Assembly: GCA_021199635.1 (NCBI GenBank)
Contig: JAJQHS010000052.1
Location: 1-36,113 of the forward strand
Length of the DNA: 36,113 nt
Reading direction: 5' to 3'
Source of the DNA: Bacillota bacterium
GTDB lineage: Bacteria; Bacillota; Clostridia; Oscillospirales; Oscillospiraceae
Below are positions 15,663-24,421 of this stretch, piece by piece. The notes beneath the pieces were generated by a model. That model was not told the origin of the DNA and made no database searches. It was given only the letters and a program-made list of their open reading frames with translations. Each line of letters begins with the position of its first letter. The first letter of the stretch is position 1. A program made the position numbers and the translations under genes.

Positions 15663-17426
15663 TCAGCGCAGCGCCTCCAGCGCCAGCGCATTCTGGGTGC
15701 GGTAAAGCTGGGAATACACGCCGCCCTTTTCCAGCAGCTCCTGATGGGTGCCGCTTTCGGTGATGACCCCATCCGCAATGGAAATGATCCGGGAGGCGGA
15801 ACGGATCGTGGACAGCCGGTGGGCGATGATCAGCGTCGTTCTGCCCTCCGAAAGCGCGTCGAAGGCGCGCTGAATCTTCGCCTCGGTCACCGAATCCAGC
15901 GCGGAGGTGGCCTCATCCAGGATCAGGATGGGCGGATTGCGCAGGAACACGCGAGCGATGGCGATGCGCTGCTTCTGCCCGCCGGAGAGCAGTGCGCCCC
16001 GCTCGCCCACATACGTTTCAAAGCCATTGGGCATGGCCATGATATCATCGTAAATCTCCGCCTTTTTCGCGGCCTCAGCGACCTCCTCCGGGGTAGCGTC
16101 CGGCTTACCGTAGCGGATATTTTCGAAAATCGTGTCAGCAAACAGGAAAACATCCTGCTGCACGATACCGATGCTGCGGTGGATGGAATTCTGGGTCACA
16201 TCCCGCACATCCTGCCCGTCGATCCGGATCGCGCCGCTGGTCACATCGTAAAATCTGGGGATCAGCTGGCACAGAGTGCTTTTCCCGCCGCCGGAGGGGC
16301 CGACAATGGCCACCGTTTCCCCGGGCTTCACATGCAACCTGACATGGTGCAGCACCGCCAGGTCACCGTCATAGGCGAAGGACACATCCTCAACCGAAAT
16401 ATCTCCCTTTACATCCTTCAGGTCCTGTGCGTCCGGCTTATCCTGGATGGCAGGCTCCGTGCGCATGACCTCCACGAACCGGTTCAGTCCGGCGAAGCCA
16501 TTGGCAAACATTTCGGAGAAGTTGGCCAGCTTCCGCATGGGGGAGACAAAGCTGGAAATGTACAGTGTGAAGGTCACCAGGTCCCGGTAGTCCATCTCCC
16601 CCTGCATGATCCGGTAGCCGCCCACGCCGATGACGATCACATTCAGGCTGCAAAGGAAGAATTCCATGGCGCTGTTGAAGGTGCCCATTGCCTTGTGGAA
16701 CTGCCGCTTGGAGCCTTTGAAAATTTCATTGGCACCGTCAAACCGGTCCCGCTCCACCGCCTCGTTGGCGAAGGCCTTGGCGGTACGGATGCCGGAGAGG
16801 CTGGTTTCGATCTCCGTGTTGATATGGGCGGTCTTCTGCTTGACCGCAGCCGAGGCGTGGGAAAGCCGCCTGCGCATTGCGAGCATGACGATCAGGAACA
16901 CCGGGATCATCAGCCCAACGATCAGCGCCAGCTGCCACTGGATGGTACCCATGACGATCAGCGCGCCTACGATGGTAACGATGGAGGTCAGCAGATCCTC
17001 AGGCCCATGGTGCGCCAGCTCCGTCAGCTCGAAAAGGTCCGCGGTCAGTCGGCTCATCAGCTGGCCGGTGCGATTCTGGTCGTAGAAGCTGAAGCTCATC
17101 TCCTGCATGTGCCGGAACAGGTCCCGGCGGATGTCCGCCTCCACCCGGATGCCGAAGGTGTGACCGTAATACGCCACAATGTAATTGAGCACCGAGCGCA
17201 GAACATAGCTGAGCCCTACGATGATCATCACCGTGAAGAACGTCCGGTACATTTGACCGGGCAGCATATCGTACAATGCGCTCCTTGTCACCAGTGGGAA
17301 CATCAGGTCCACGGCGGCGATCAGGCAGGCGCACAGAATATCCAGCGCAAACAGCTTCTTATGGTTTCCGAAATACCCCAGGAAAATCCGCAGGGGCGAG
17401 TGTTTTTGATACTCCTGTGTGGTCAT
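15663..17426 (-). CDS. ABC exporter half-transporter (MsbA/multidrug type)
   Basis: A 587-residue protein with an N-terminal six-helix exporter domain (about residues 20-320) and a C-terminal ATPase. ATPase motifs are Walker A GPSGGGKST, Q-loop IGIVQQDVF, signature LLSGGQKQR, Walker B ILILDEATSALD and the H-loop His in IIAHRLST. It should act as a homodimer, because no second half is adjacent. The substrate cannot be predicted. The ATG at 17426 has GGAGG 10 bases upstream and a consensus promoter beyond. It is transcribed alone and convergent with the desulfurase gene. Confidence 0.94.
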   Translation of the reverse strand: MTTQEYQKHSPLRIFLGYFGNHKKLFALDILCACLIAAVDLMFPLVTRSALYDMLPGQMYRTFFTVMIIVGLSYVLRSVLNYIVAYYGHTFGIRVEADIRRDLFRHMQEMSFSFYDQNRTGQLMSRLTADLFELTELAHHGPEDLLTSIVTIVGALIVMGTIQWQLALIVGLMIPVFLIVMLAMRRRLSHASAAVKQKTAHINTEIETSLSGIRTAKAFANEAVERDRFDGANEIFKGSKRQFHKAMGTFNSAMEFFLCSLNVIVIGVGGYRIMQGEMDYRDLVTFTLYISSFVSPMRKLANFSEMFANGFAGLNRFVEVMRTEPAIQDKPDAQDLKDVKGDISVEDVSFAYDGDLAVLHHVRLHVKPGETVAIVGPSGGGKSTLCQLIPRFYDVTSGAIRIDGQDVRDVTQNSIHRSIGIVQQDVFLFADTIFENIRYGKPDATPEEVAEAAKKAEIYDDIMAMPNGFETYVGERGALLSGGQKQRIAIARVFLRNPPILILDEATSALDSVTEAKIQRAFDALSEGRTTLIIAHRLSTIRSASRIISIADGVITESGTHQELLEKGGVYSQLYRTQNALALEALR

Positions 17427-17456
17427 AATGCAAAATCCTCCATTTCATTCCGCGCC

Positions 17457-17485
17457 ATTATACACGATTTCTCATCAAGTTGCAA
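17457..17485 (-). promoter_or_regulatory. Promoter of the ABC exporter gene
   Basis: On the minus strand TTGCAA (17480-17485) and TATAAT (17457-17462) are 17 bases apart, 30 bases before the start codon. Confidence 0.82.
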
Positions 17486-17513
17486 GCGCAACCAATTATT
17501 TTTCCCAACTTCT

Positions 17514-17541
17514 TTGCTTTTTCGGCCAGGTGTGGTATACT
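17514..17541 (+). promoter_or_regulatory. Promoter of the pseudouridine synthase gene
   Basis: TTGCTT (17514-17519) and TATACT (17536-17541) are 16 bases apart, 25 bases before the GTG start. It is divergent from the ABC exporter promoter. Confidence 0.7.
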
Positions 17542-17566
17542 GCAAGGAAAAAAGGAGGGCTTTTCC

Positions 17567-18178
17567 GTGGAACTGCTGTACTCTGACACCGAGATCGCCG
17601 TATGCATCAAGCCTGTTGGAATGGACTCCGAGCAGGCACTCCCCGCCGCGCTGGCCCAGGCACTGGGCGGCGAATGCTTCCCTGTCCACCGGCTGGACCG
17701 GAACGTGGGCGGCGTAATGGTCTTTGCCCGCACCCACGCTGCCGCCGCCGCCCTGTCCGAAGCCATCCGGCAGGGCGCCATGGTCAAGGAATATCTGGCC
17801 ATGGTGCACGGGGCGCCGCCGGAGCAGGGGCAATGGGAGGACCTGCTCTGGAAGGACAGCGGGAAAAATAAGGTATTTGTCGTCCGCCGGGAGCGGAAGG
17901 GCGTGAAGAAGGCATCGCTGGAATTCACCCGCCTGGACTGTGGGGAAACTTCGCTGGTCCATATCTGCCTGCACACCGGGCGCAGCCACCAGATCCGGGT
18001 CCAGTTCGCCAGCCGGGGGTACCCCCTGGTAGGCGACCACAAGTATGGGGCGAAGGATTCCGCTTCCGCCCCCATGCTCTACTCCTGTCGGCTGACCTTC
18101 CCCCACCGGGGAAACACCCTGCGCTTTACCTCCCTGCCCGACTGGGCGGAGGCAGAAAAAACGGGCGGTGCCCTGTGA
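17567..18178 (+). CDS. RluA-family RNA pseudouridine synthase
   Basis: A 203-residue enzyme that isomerises uridine to pseudouridine in rRNA or tRNA. The catalytic motif HRLDR contains Asp44, followed by GGVMVFARTHAAA; later family segments are LHTGRSHQIRVQFA and YPLVGDHKYG. There is no N-terminal S4 domain, as in short RluA-like members. GTG at 17567 is chosen because GGAGG lies 8 bases upstream and the promoter is just before it. The target uridine is not predictable. The stop codon sits in the loop of a terminator shared with the convergent MATE gene. Confidence 0.88.
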   Translation: MELLYSDTEIAVCIKPVGMDSEQALPAALAQALGGECFPVHRLDRNVGGVMVFARTHAAAAALSEAIRQGAMVKEYLAMVHGAPPEQGQWEDLLWKDSGKNKVFVVRRERKGVKKASLEFTRLDCGETSLVHICLHTGRSHQIRVQFASRGYPLVGDHKYGAKDSASAPMLYSCRLTFPHRGNTLRFTSLPDWAEAEKTGGAL

Positions 18179-18192
18179 CGCCGCCCTCTTTT
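18156..18192. terminator. Bidirectional terminator overlapping two gene ends
   Basis: GGGCGG (18163-18168) pairs with CCGCCC (18181-18186) around a 12-base loop. The plus strand continues TCTTTT and the minus strand continues G plus six T. The pseudouridine synthase stop (18176-18178) is in the loop, and the MATE stop (18191-18193) is in the plus-strand tail. Confidence 0.75.
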
Positions 18193-19543
18193 ATCCCGGG
18201 ATATATTTGGTCTTCCATTTGCCGGACACCGTGCGGGTGACGAAGAAGGCCGTCCGGCACACCCAGTCAATGATCATGGCGATCCATACGCCCACCGCGC
18301 CCATTTCCATCACGACACACAGCAGCCAGGAGCTGCCCACCCGCCAGATCAGCATGGAGCCGATGCTGACGCACATGGTGAACTTCACATCGTTCGAGGC
18401 GCGCAGCGCGTTGGGCAGCACAAAGGAAGCCGGCCACAAAACGATCGCGCAGGAGGTATGGATCAGCACTAGGGTCCTGGCCAGCGTAGCCGTTTCCGGG
18501 CTGAGGGAGCTGTACAGCCCCACCAGCTGGCGGCTCAGCAGGATGACGATGCCATTGGAGATGCCCTGGGCAATGTAGACCCACAGCATTAGCTTTTTTA
18601 TATAGTACACCGCCTGGTCGTTGTCCCCCGCGCCGACGCACTGGCCGACCACCGTGACCATGGCAAGCCCCATGGCCTGGCCGATGATCACGCCCAGGGA
18701 ATCCAGATTGTTGGCCACCGCATTGGCGGAGGTCTGGGTAGTGCCGAACAGCGCGATCATGCTGACGACCACCACCCGCCCCAGCTGGAACAGGCTGTTC
18801 TCAAAAGCGGAGGGGATGCCAATGCGCAGAATGCTGTGCATCATCTTCCCCTGGATGTGGCGCAGGTTGCCCCAGGTAACGCAGATTTCCCACTCTGGGT
18901 TCATGGCAAGCCGCAGGATCACCACCGCCGCCACCGCCCGGGAGACCAGCGTGGGCACCGCCACACCGGCAACGCCCATTTTCAGCCCATAAATGCAAAG
19001 CGCGTTCCCGCCCACATTGATCAGGTTCATCAGGAAGCTCACCCGCATGGAAATTTTGCTGTTTCCCTGGCTGCGGAACAGCGCCGCCCCGGCGTTATAC
19101 AGGGCGATGAACGGGAAGGAAAGCGCGGTAATGCGGAAATAGATCAGCCCCATTTCCATCACATCATCGTCGATCGACCCGAAAAAAAGCCGCATCATCG
19201 GCTCCGCCAGCACAAGGCACAGCGCCATAGCGGCCAGGCCGGCCAGCGCCGCCATCAGCACCACCTGCGCGGCGGACTGCCGCGCGCTCTGCGCCTGCCG
19301 CGCGCCCAGGAATTGGCTGGTGACCACCGCACCGCCGGTAGCCAGGCCTGCGAACAGCGTAAGCACCACATTGTTGATCATATCCACCAGCGACACACCG
19401 GAAATGGCCGCCTCCCCTACGGAGGAAACCATCACGCCGTCGCACATGCCCACCAGGATCGCCAGCGCCTGCTCGATCACCAGCGGAAAAATCAGCCGCA
19501 CCAGCATCGCGTTGGAGAATCGCTCCTGTTTTTGAAGCTGCAC
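18191..19543 (-). CDS. MATE family efflux transporter
   Basis: A 450-residue protein with about twelve helices in two homologous halves, as in the MATE (NorM/DinF-like) cation antiporters. Family-like segments are LIFPLVIEQALAILVGMCD and ATGGAVVTSQFLGA in the N-half, and RIGIPSAFENSLFQLGRV and VVGQCVGAG in the C-half. The substrate is unknown; flavins, toxins or drugs are usual. The likely start is GTG at 19543 with GAGAGGG 8 bases upstream; ATG twelve codons later is an alternative. It has its own promoter and is convergent with the pseudouridine synthase gene. Confidence 0.93.
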   Translation of the reverse strand: MQLQKQERFSNAMLVRLIFPLVIEQALAILVGMCDGVMVSSVGEAAISGVSLVDMINNVVLTLFAGLATGGAVVTSQFLGARQAQSARQSAAQVVLMAALAGLAAMALCLVLAEPMMRLFFGSIDDDVMEMGLIYFRITALSFPFIALYNAGAALFRSQGNSKISMRVSFLMNLINVGGNALCIYGLKMGVAGVAVPTLVSRAVAAVVILRLAMNPEWEICVTWGNLRHIQGKMMHSILRIGIPSAFENSLFQLGRVVVVSMIALFGTTQTSANAVANNLDSLGVIIGQAMGLAMVTVVGQCVGAGDNDQAVYYIKKLMLWVYIAQGISNGIVILLSRQLVGLYSSLSPETATLARTLVLIHTSCAIVLWPASFVLPNALRASNDVKFTMCVSIGSMLIWRVGSSWLLCVVMEMGAVGVWIAMIIDWVCRTAFFVTRTVSGKWKTKYIPG

Positions 19544-19580
19544 CGGAATAACCCTCTCTCACTCCATTTTTTGAAAGAGT

Positions 19581-19609
19581 AGTATAGCACCGGGCGCAGC
19601 CCTTTTCAA
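19581..19609 (-). promoter_or_regulatory. Promoter of the MATE gene
   Basis: On the minus strand TTGAAA (19604-19609) and TATACT (19581-19586) are 17 bases apart, 37 bases before the GTG start. Confidence 0.78.
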
Positions 19610-19674
19610 TGGTCAATGTTCCGAATTTTCCCCGGTTTTTTCGCGTTTTTTCCGCTTATTTCACCACATAGCGC

Positions 19675-19727
19675 AAAAAAGGCAGGATAACGCGCCGGAA
19701 TTGCCTCCGGCGCTGCGTTACCCTGCC
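19675..19727 (-). terminator. Terminator of the dacF-udg operon
   Basis: A long interrupted stem, with GGCAGG, TAACGC and GCCGGA pairing to their inverted partners (19681-19727), is followed on the minus strand by six T. The stem begins at the last base of the uracil-DNA glycosylase stop codon. Confidence 0.88.
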
Positions 19728-20293
19728 TATCTCGTTTCTGTTACCTGCCGCAGTTTTTCCCGGATAGCAAGCAGATCCTCAAACGTTTCCGGACGCTTGC
19801 TCACATCCCGCAGCAGCGCGGAGGGGTGGTAGATTGCCGTCATCCAAATGCCATTTTCCTGGGTCCACTGCCCATGCTCCCGGGTGATCCGGTAATCCTC
19901 CCGGATCAGCCGCTTGGCAGCGATTCTACCCAGGCAAACAAGGACTTTCGGCGCAACCAGCGCGATCTGCTCCCGCAGGAAGCCAATGCAGGCATCCTGC
20001 TCCGTTTCCAGCGGGTCCCGGTTGCGCGGAGGGCGGCATTTTACGATGTTGGCGATATAGCAGTTTTCCTTCCTGTCCAGATCAATGATCGACAGCATGT
20101 CGTCCAGCAGCTTCCCGGCAGGGCCGACGAACGGCTCGCCCCGCAGGTCCTCCTGCTCCCCCGGGCCTTCACCCACGAACAGGATGTCCGCCTGGGGATT
20201 GCCCACGCCGAAGACTACATTGTGCCGGGTTTCGCACAGGCCGCAGCGGGTGCAGGCCATGCATGTCCGCCGCAATTGCTCCCAATCTCCCAT
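19727..20293 (-). CDS. Family 4 (Fe-S) uracil-DNA glycosylase
   Basis: A 188-residue base-excision repair enzyme that removes uracil from DNA. Motif A is GEGPGEQED (residues 41-49), and motif B contains YHPSALLR. The Cys set CMAC..CGLC at residues 11-20, with Cys86 in [11 protein letters not shown] and Cys102, fits the 4Fe-4S ligands of the thermostable-type family 4 enzymes. AGGAGG is 10 bases before the ATG at 20293, which is 1 base after the stop of the upstream carboxypeptidase gene. The two are therefore one operon. It ends in a strong terminator. Confidence 0.9.
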   Translation of the reverse strand: MGDWEQLRRTCMACTRCGLCETRHNVVFGVGNPQADILFVGEGPGEQEDLRGEPFVGPAGKLLDDMLSIIDLDRKENCYIANIVKCRPPRNRDPLETEQDACIGFLREQIALVAPKVLVCLGRIAAKRLIREDYRITREHGQWTQENGIWMTAIYHPSALLRDVSKRPETFEDLLAIREKLRQVTETR

Positions 20294-20294
20294 A

Positions 20295-21713
20295 TTACCG
20301 GTTCCTCCTGCGATTTTTCTGCCTTTTCCTGCGCCGGGCACGAATCGCTGCCTGGCGGATGAGCAGAATTGCCACCGCCGCCAGCAGCAGCGCCGCCAGT
20401 ACGCCGATTCCGCCTGCCGCCACAAGCCGCCACACTCTGCCGGTGGTGTCAGCATCCGCGTCGGTGGCGGAGATGGGGACGGTCGGCGCGCTCCACACGG
20501 AGACGGCGTTCGCCGCGACCATATCCGTCTGGGCAATGCATATGCTGCCGTACCAGACCTGCGCCACACCCAGGCGCTGCCCCAGCGTTACCGGCGCAGT
20601 GAGGCTCCCCTCGCTCCTCTCGTACACCCATTTCAGCGAATCTGTATCCAGATTCTTGGGAAGCACGGTGGAAACGGCCGTTTCCGGCTGCGCAACCACA
20701 TCGTTCGCCCCATTCTCCACAGTGTATTGTGCAAGGGTCTGCCCCTCATAAAATACCTGGCGGTACTGGAACTTATTAAACACATAGTCCAGCAGTTCGC
20801 TGCCCTCCTCAAAGGAGCCGAAGCGTTCAACCGTACCGTCCTCTGCATAGGTCGCCTTTGCGCCCATAACGACGCACAGGACCTCCATGCCATTTTCCTC
20901 CGCGGTGAAGGCGACACACCGCCCAGCGGCGTCGGTGGCGCCGGTCTTGCCGCCGGTAACCCGCTCGTCATAGTAGCGCTTGGTGGTATCCGTGCTCATC
21001 AGGTAATTGGTGGTCAGGATCTCCCGCTCCTCGCTCAGCCCGGTGGCGGGAACGGTGTAGGAGGTGGCGCAGAATATGGTTTTGAAATCCGGGTTATCCA
21101 GCGCGTAATCCAGGATGCGGCAAACATCCCGGGCGGTGGTATAAGTATCCTCATCGTGCAGGCCATGGACGTTGCTGTAATGGGTATCCCGGCAGCCCAG
21201 CGCCTCCGCCTTCTCGTTCATCATGGCGATGAACGCATCCTGACTGCCGCCCACATACTCCGCGATCACCGTGGCCGCATCGTTGGCGGAGGCAGTGATC
21301 ATACAGTAGAGCAGATCCTCCATCGTCAGCTGCTCCCCAGCCTTCAGCTCCGCGCTCACAGAGCCGATCGCCACATAGGAAAGTGCCTTGCTGGTCACTG
21401 TCACCACATCGGTAAGCTCCGCATTTTCCAGCGCCACCACCGCCGTCATGATCTTGACCATGCTGGACGGATAGATGCGCGTGTCCGCGTTCCAGGTATA
21501 CACCATGGTGCCGCTGCTGCGCTCATAGACGACGACGGCGTTGGCGGTATCCGTCAGCCGTTCCGAGGTGCCCAGCGTCATTGCTGCGTCCACGCTGTGG
21601 CATCCGCTGGCGACTGACTGGTCGATTTCCTCCGCCGAAGCGGAGAGGGAAAACAGCGGCAAAAACCCCAGGCAAAGGGCGAGGAGCAGGCAAATTATCC
21701 TGGTTTTTTTCAT
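20295..21713 (-). CDS. D-alanyl-D-alanine carboxypeptidase (DacF/PBP5 type)
   Basis: A 472-residue low-molecular-weight penicillin-binding protein that trims the terminal D-Ala of peptidoglycan stems. It has an N-terminal signal peptide ending near SASA. Active-site motifs are SMVK (Ser84, Lys87), SAN (142-144) and KTG (256-258). The C-terminal part is a linker, one helix ([19 protein letters not shown]) and an Arg-rich cytoplasmic tail, so the enzyme is anchored by a true C-terminal helix. The ATG at 21713 has GAGGT 6 bases upstream; an in-frame start eight codons earlier lacks a site. A DacF sporulation role is possible but not shown, and the promoter looks vegetative. Confidence 0.92.
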   Translation of the reverse strand: MKKTRIICLLLALCLGFLPLFSLSASAEEIDQSVASGCHSVDAAMTLGTSERLTDTANAVVVYERSSGTMVYTWNADTRIYPSSMVKIMTAVVALENAELTDVVTVTSKALSYVAIGSVSAELKAGEQLTMEDLLYCMITASANDAATVIAEYVGGSQDAFIAMMNEKAEALGCRDTHYSNVHGLHDEDTYTTARDVCRILDYALDNPDFKTIFCATSYTVPATGLSEEREILTTNYLMSTDTTKRYYDERVTGGKTGATDAAGRCVAFTAEENGMEVLCVVMGAKATYAEDGTVERFGSFEEGSELLDYVFNKFQYRQVFYEGQTLAQYTVENGANDVVAQPETAVSTVLPKNLDTDSLKWVYERSEGSLTAPVTLGQRLGVAQVWYGSICIAQTDMVAANAVSVWSAPTVPISATDADADTTGRVWRLVAAGGIGVLAALLLAAVAILLIRQAAIRARRRKRQKNRRRNR

Positions 21714-21742
21714 ATTTCTACCTCTATATTTCAACACCGGAC

Positions 21743-21771
21743 TTGTCCGTTGGGCAAAAGTCGTGTATAAT
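21743..21771 (+). promoter_or_regulatory. Promoter of the comEA-regulator-kinase operon
   Basis: TTGTCC (21743-21748) and TATAAT (21766-21771) are 17 bases apart, 61 bases before the GTG start. Its expected start site near 21778 coincides with that of the opposing dacF promoter. Confidence 0.72.
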
Positions 21772-21782
21772 GTTCTGTGTAT

Positions 21783-21811
21783 AGTATATCAGCTTTTCCG
21801 GGCATAGTCAA
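21783..21811 (-). promoter_or_regulatory. Promoter of the dacF-udg operon
   Basis: On the minus strand TTGACT (21806-21811) and TATACT (21783-21788) are 17 bases apart, 69 bases before the dacF start. A direct repeat of GTGTATA lies between and over the two facing promoters, 14 bases apart. Confidence 0.75.
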
Positions 21812-21832
21812 TGCGGGGAAGGAGGCGGCGGC

Positions 21833-22321
21833 GTGAAAAAATCAGGAATTTCCATATTGGCGGTCCTCTGCCTGATCCTGTCGGCTTTTCTGATGGGGCT
21901 TTACGCAGGCAGGAGCATCGGCGGCAGTGCGGTTCTGCTGGGCGTCAGCACGGCGCAGACCCAGGCGTCCACCGCTTCCGGGATCCAGGCTGCCCAGGAA
22001 ACCGAGCCGTCCGCCCCGCAGACCTCGCAGGCCACACAGGCTCCGTCCGCGCCGGAAACGACACAGGCATCCTCTGCCCCGCAGCAAACCGAGGCGCCCG
22101 CCTCCACCGCCGCCACGGAAAGCGGGAAGATCAACATCAACACCGCCACGCTGGAGGAGCTTCAGACCCTTCCCGGCATTGGCCCGGTGCTTGCCCAGCG
22201 CATTGTGGACTATCGGACGGAAATCGGCGGATTCTCCGCCCTGGCTGAGCTGACGGAGGTTTCCGGCATCGGTACCAAGCGGTTCGAAGCGCTGCTGGAT
22301 TACATCACATTGGGAGGTTAA
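21833..22321 (+). CDS. ComEA-like helix-hairpin-helix DNA-binding protein
   Basis: A 162-residue protein with an N-terminal membrane anchor (about residues 6-28), a long Ala/Gln/Thr/Ser/Pro-rich linker (38-97) and a C-terminal double helix-hairpin-helix domain starting [19 protein letters not shown]. This is the architecture of ComEA, the surface DNA receptor of natural transformation. The SLBB domain seen in many ComEA proteins is replaced by the low-complexity linker. GTG at 21833 has AAGGAGG 7 bases upstream. It is the first gene of a five-gene cluster; the regulator gene begins 2 bases after its stop. Without other com genes here, competence is only a possibility. Confidence 0.85.
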   Translation: MKKSGISILAVLCLILSAFLMGLYAGRSIGGSAVLLGVSTAQTQASTASGIQAAQETEPSAPQTSQATQAPSAPETTQASSAPQQTEAPASTAATESGKININTATLEELQTLPGIGPVLAQRIVDYRTEIGGFSALAELTEVSGIGTKRFEALLDYITLGG

Positions 22322-22323
22322 CT

Positions 22324-23004
22324 ATGAAAATACTGGTTGTGGACGATGAAGATTTGCTGGTGAAGGGCATACGCTTTAATTTGCAGAACGATGGATTCGA
22401 GGTGATCACCGGCTCCAATGGCCTGGAGGCCGTTCAGGCGGCGCAGACGCAGAACCCCAATCTGATCGTGCTGGACGTGATGATGCCGGAAATGGACGGA
22501 TTGACCGCCTGCTCCAAGATCCGGGAATTTTCCAACGTTCCCATCATCCTGCTCACCGCGAAGGCCGACGATATGGACAAGCTGATGGGCTTCGACTACG
22601 GCGCGGACGACTACCTGACCAAGCCCTTTAACATCCTGGAGCTGAAGGCGCGCATCCGGGCGCTGCTGCGGCGCACCACCAACGCCGGGCAGGATGCCGC
22701 CGGGAACAAGCTGACCATCGGCTCCATCACCCTGGACCTGGACGCCCGGAACGCCTATCGCTCCGGCGAGCTGGCCGACCTGACCGCCAAGGAATTTGAC
22801 GTGATCGAATTTCTGATGCGCAATCCCAACCGGGTCTACTCCCGGGAGGCGCTGCTGGATACCATCTGGGCTTACGAGTACCGCAGCGATATCCGGACGG
22901 TGGATGTGCATATCCGCCGCCTGCGGGAGAAGCTGGAGGAAAATCCGGCGGAACCCAACTATATTATGACGAAGTGGGGCGTTGGCTATTATTTCCGAAA
23001 GTGA
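22324..23004 (+). CDS. OmpR-family response regulator, WalR/MtrA-like
   Basis: A 226-residue regulator. The receiver domain has DDED at 7-10, phospho-acceptor Asp51 in IVLDVMMPEMDG, and Lys in YLTKPFN. The winged-helix domain ends RTVDVHIRRLREKLEENP and TKWGVGYYFRK, which resembles the C-terminus of WalR/YycF and related essential cell-wall regulators. GGGAGG lies at the end of comEA, 6 bases before the ATG. The kinase gene overlaps its 3' end. A WalR-like repeat box is present at 32417-32443 in front of an NlpC/P60 operon, so cell-wall control is a reasonable inference. Confidence 0.93.
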   Translation: MKILVVDDEDLLVKGIRFNLQNDGFEVITGSNGLEAVQAAQTQNPNLIVLDVMMPEMDGLTACSKIREFSNVPIILLTAKADDMDKLMGFDYGADDYLTKPFNILELKARIRALLRRTTNAGQDAAGNKLTIGSITLDLDARNAYRSGELADLTAKEFDVIEFLMRNPNRVYSREALLDTIWAYEYRSDIRTVDVHIRRLREKLEENPAEPNYIMTKWGVGYYFRK

Positions 23005-24421
23005 GCGCACAGGCAGCCGCCGATACGGAAATACCCAGTTCCGCTTCGGCGTGGTGTATACCCTTATCACTCTGGCGGTGCTGATTTTCCTGAACCTGTA
23101 CTGCTCCAGCACCAGCCGGGAGCTGCTGTACCAGAGCAAGCAGTCCTCCATGATCGAAAAATGCCACCTGGCCGCGGCGGAGATTTCCAGCCTGGAGGTG
23201 CTGAGCCCCTCCACCGTATCCGCCACTGTGTCCCAGATGGAGAGCCTGCGGGTCACCCGCCTGATCATCACCGACCAGTCCGGGCTTGTCCTGTACGATT
23301 CCTATACGGAGGATTCCGCCGTGGGGGCGTATGCGCTGCTGCCCGAGATCGTCGGCGCGCTGGAGAGCAACAACGTGTTCTCCTGCGACGATTCCATTAT
23401 CTCCCGCGCCGCGTCGCCCATCTATTCCTACGGCACGCTGGTCGGCTGCGTGTACATGATGGAGTACGATGCCGAGCAGGGCGCGGTGCTGCGCTCCCTG
23501 CAAACCAATATTCTGACCATCACGCTGATCCTGGAGCTGATCGTCATCGTCTTCTCCATGATTTTCGCCCTGATTTTTTCCACGCGGATGCGTCGGGTGC
23601 TTTCCTCCATGCACATCATCCGGGAGGGCGATTACTCCCATCGGGTGGAGATGGGCGGCCATGACGAGCTGACCTTCCTGGGCGATGAATTCAACGACCT
23701 GACCGCCAGGCTGCAAATCTCCGAGGGCAAGCGGCGGCAGTTCGTCTCCGATGCATCCCACGAGCTGAAAACGCCCCTGGCCTCCATAAAGCTTTTGTCC
23801 GACTCCATTTTGCAGAACGATATGGACGTGGATACCATCCGGGAATTCGTGGGCGACATCGGCAGCGAGGCCGACCGGCTGAACCGGATGACCCAGAAGC
23901 TGCTTTCCCTGACCCGGCTGGACAGCCAGGAGGACGGGGAATTTGAAATCGTGTATATGGCTCCCACCGCCCAGCGGGTGGTGCGGATGCTGTCCGCCCT
24001 GGCGGAAGAGAGCGGCATTACCATCGAAACCGACTTCCAGGACGACTGCCCGATCCTGATTCTGGAGGATGACCTTTACCAGATCATCTTCAACCTGGCG
24101 GAAAACGGCATCAAATACAATACCCCCGGCGGGAAGCTGACCATCCGGCTGCTGCGGGAGGGGGAGAATGCCCTGCTCCAGGTGTCCGATACCGGCGTCG
24201 GCATCCCCCAGGAGGCCATTGGCCATGTATTCGAGCGGTTCTACCGGGTGGATAAGGCCCGCTCCCGGAAATCCGGCGGCAGCGGCCTGGGCCTTGCCAT
24301 CGTGCGCAACATGGTAGAGCGGAACCAGGGCGAGATCCGCGTGGCCAGCGAGGTGGGGAAGGGCTCTGTCTTTACCGTGATTTTCCCCATTTTTGATCCG
24401 GGAGAGGAGGAAACGCCGTGA
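22982..24421 (+). CDS. Sensor histidine kinase with extracytoplasmic sensor domain
   Basis: A 479-residue kinase (numbering from TTG 22982). Helix 1 is about residues 22-41; an external domain of about 130 residues with PAS-like fold features (RLIITDQSGLVLYDS) follows; helix 2 is 176-200, then HAMP. The phospho-acceptor His260 is in VSDASHELKTPLASIKLL, the N box is NLAENGIKYN, and later boxes are DTGVGIP, FERFYRVD and GSGLGLAIV. The start is uncertain, because TTG 22982 has no good ribosome site and overlaps the regulator by 23 bases. Translational coupling or a non-standard start is possible. Its stop overlaps the following gene as GTGA. Confidence 0.9.
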   Translation: MAIISESERTGSRRYGNTQFRFGVVYTLITLAVLIFLNLYCSSTSRELLYQSKQSSMIEKCHLAAAEISSLEVLSPSTVSATVSQMESLRVTRLIITDQSGLVLYDSYTEDSAVGAYALLPEIVGALESNNVFSCDDSIISRAASPIYSYGTLVGCVYMMEYDAEQGAVLRSLQTNILTITLILELIVIVFSMIFALIFSTRMRRVLSSMHIIREGDYSHRVEMGGHDELTFLGDEFNDLTARLQISEGKRRQFVSDASHELKTPLASIKLLSDSILQNDMDVDTIREFVGDIGSEADRLNRMTQKLLSLTRLDSQEDGEFEIVYMAPTAQRVVRMLSALAEESGITIETDFQDDCPILILEDDLYQIIFNLAENGIKYNTPGGKLTIRLLREGENALLQVSDTGVGIPQEAIGHVFERFYRVDKARSRKSGGSGLGLAIVRNMVERNQGEIRVASEVGKGSVFTVIFPIFDPGEEETP

